Below, one piece after another: positions 63,539-64,000 of a DNA stretch of 64,000 nt. Both the position numbers and the translations under genes were made by a program. The stretch comes from CAWFXC01 sp963819735 (lineage in GTDB: Bacteria; Actinomycetota; Acidimicrobiia; IMCC26256; DASPTH01): assembly GCA_963819735.1 (NCBI GenBank), contig CAWFXC010000003.1:186001-250000 (forward strand). The letters run 5' to 3'. The notes beneath the pieces are model-generated. The model worked only from the letters and a program-made list of their open reading frames with translations, did no database searches and was not told the DNA's origin. Position 1 is the stretch's first letter. Each line of letters begins with the position of its first letter.

Positions 63539-64000
63539 CTAACCGGCGCCGGCCGGCAGATCGTCGGGCGCCGGTTCGTCGGGCGAGGGCGCGTCGGGCG
63601 ACGGTTCGTCCGGCGCCTGCGGGTTGTAGCCCTCGACCCGTGCCCGCCCCCGGTCCTTGGCCGAGTACATCGCGAAGTCGGCCCGCCGCAGCAGTTCGGA
63701 CGCGCTGGCGGCACCGTCTTCGGCTCCGGCCACGCCGATGCTGGCGGTGATCACCAGCTTGCCCTCACCGAGGTCGACCGGCTCGGCCACCTCCACCAGC
63801 AACCGCTCGGCGATCTGGTGGGCCTCGTGCAGTCCGGCGAGGTCGGGGAGGATGGCGACGAACTCGTCGCCCCCGATGCGGGCCACGCTGTCGGAGGGCC
63901 GCACCGTGTCGAGGAGCCGGCGGGCGATGAGCGCGAGCAGGCGGTCGCCGGCGTCGTGGCCGAGGTTGTCGTTGACCGTCTTGAACCGGTCGAGGTCGAT
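63539..64000 (-). CDS. GGDEF-domain protein, 3' part (runs off window)
   Basis: C-terminal ~150 residues of a diguanylate-cyclase-type protein. IDLDRFKTVNDNLGHDAGD, then the active-site ARIGGDEFVAILPDL, and RADFAMYSAKDRGRARVEGYN ends the domain. GGDEF is complete, so cyclic-di-GMP synthesis is possible. The last ~25 residues are Pro/Asp/Ala/Ser repeats (PDEPSPDAPSPDEPAPDD). The start and any sensory domains lie beyond the window. Confidence 0.9.
   Translation of the reverse strand: MDLDRFKTVNDNLGHDAGDRLLALIARRLLDTVRPSDSVARIGGDEFVAILPDLAGLHEAHQIAERLLVEVAEPVDLGEGKLVITASIGVAGAEDGAASASELLRRADFAMYSAKDRGRARVEGYNPQAPDEPSPDAPSPDEPAPDDLPAGAG

Overview
This is a GC-rich, gene-dense stretch of a bacterial chromosome. 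It is almost certainly actinobacterial, and I lean towards the class Acidimicrobiia by inference. The grounds are frequent GTG starts, many 4-base stop/start overlaps, near-leaderless promoters, CGAAC-N4-GTTCG LexA boxes, an F420-type luciferase-like oxidoreductase, an nrdR-nrdJ (B12-dependent) ribonucleotide reductase pair, HelD, and the succinylase branch of lysine synthesis. I see no rRNA, tRNA, CRISPR array, intact insertion sequence or phage. The window reads as core plus metabolic chromosome with one toxin-antitoxin pair. No gap between genes exceeds 300 bases.

Layout. 0-6.5 kb: an ArfB-like release factor, then a complete dppABCDF peptide-importer operon. 6.4-9.3 kb: secreted lipase, a dienoyl-CoA-reductase-like SDR, a MOSC protein. 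9.5-15.9 kb (mostly minus strand): lon, an epimerase-type SDR, glutathione peroxidase, fumC, a ketosphinganine-reductase-like SDR. 15.9-21.8 kb: three peptidases or hydrolases (X-Pro/CocE type, DUF885, oligoendopeptidase F), which fit the peptide importer. 21.9-32.9 kb: helD, a histidine phosphatase, a zinc alcohol dehydrogenase, a PIG-L deacetylase, YqgE, a COQ4-motif protein, an MFS exporter, an unknown protein, a VOC protein and a flippase-like membrane protein. Much of this block is broken by small indels. 33-39.8 kb: zwf, an APC permease, then a coupled PP2C phosphatase, tail-anchored Ser/Thr kinase and glutamine-synthetase-like enzyme. 39.9-43.2 kb: type III glutamine synthetase and, divergently, PPK2. 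43.3-48.9 kb: a small-molecule kinase, an acidic unknown protein, and two ArsR/SRPBCC cassettes facing each other around a Phd-VapC module. 49-54.6 kb: serine hydrolase, LLM oxidoreductase, Rieske oxygenase and Baeyer-Villiger monooxygenase. 54.8-60.3 kb: nrdJ, nrdR, a LysM protein divergent from lexA, and a small monooxygenase. 60.3-64 kb: dapE, dapD, dapC and the 3' part of a GGDEF gene that runs off the window.

A major caution is that at least 15 genes are interrupted by 1-2 base indels while both halves still encode conserved protein. About two thirds of these indels lie between 26.0 and 32.1 kb. That pattern looks more like uncorrected sequencing error, or a locally thin assembly, than natural decay. 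I therefore give the reconstructed gene spans and name the break points. One break, in lon, has the layout of an RF2-type +1 frameshift site and deserves a separate check.

The most interesting intact biology is: (a) a PP2C, tail-anchored kinase and GS-like operon, ending opposite a type III glutamine synthetase that carries a GlnR-like upstream site; (b) the mirrored ArsR/SRPBCC cassettes with palindromes built into near-leaderless promoters; (c) the lexA/LysM divergent region with four LexA-box-like sites and a 13-base tandem repeat; and (d) a secreted serine hydrolase whose catalytic Lys and Asn positions are replaced.
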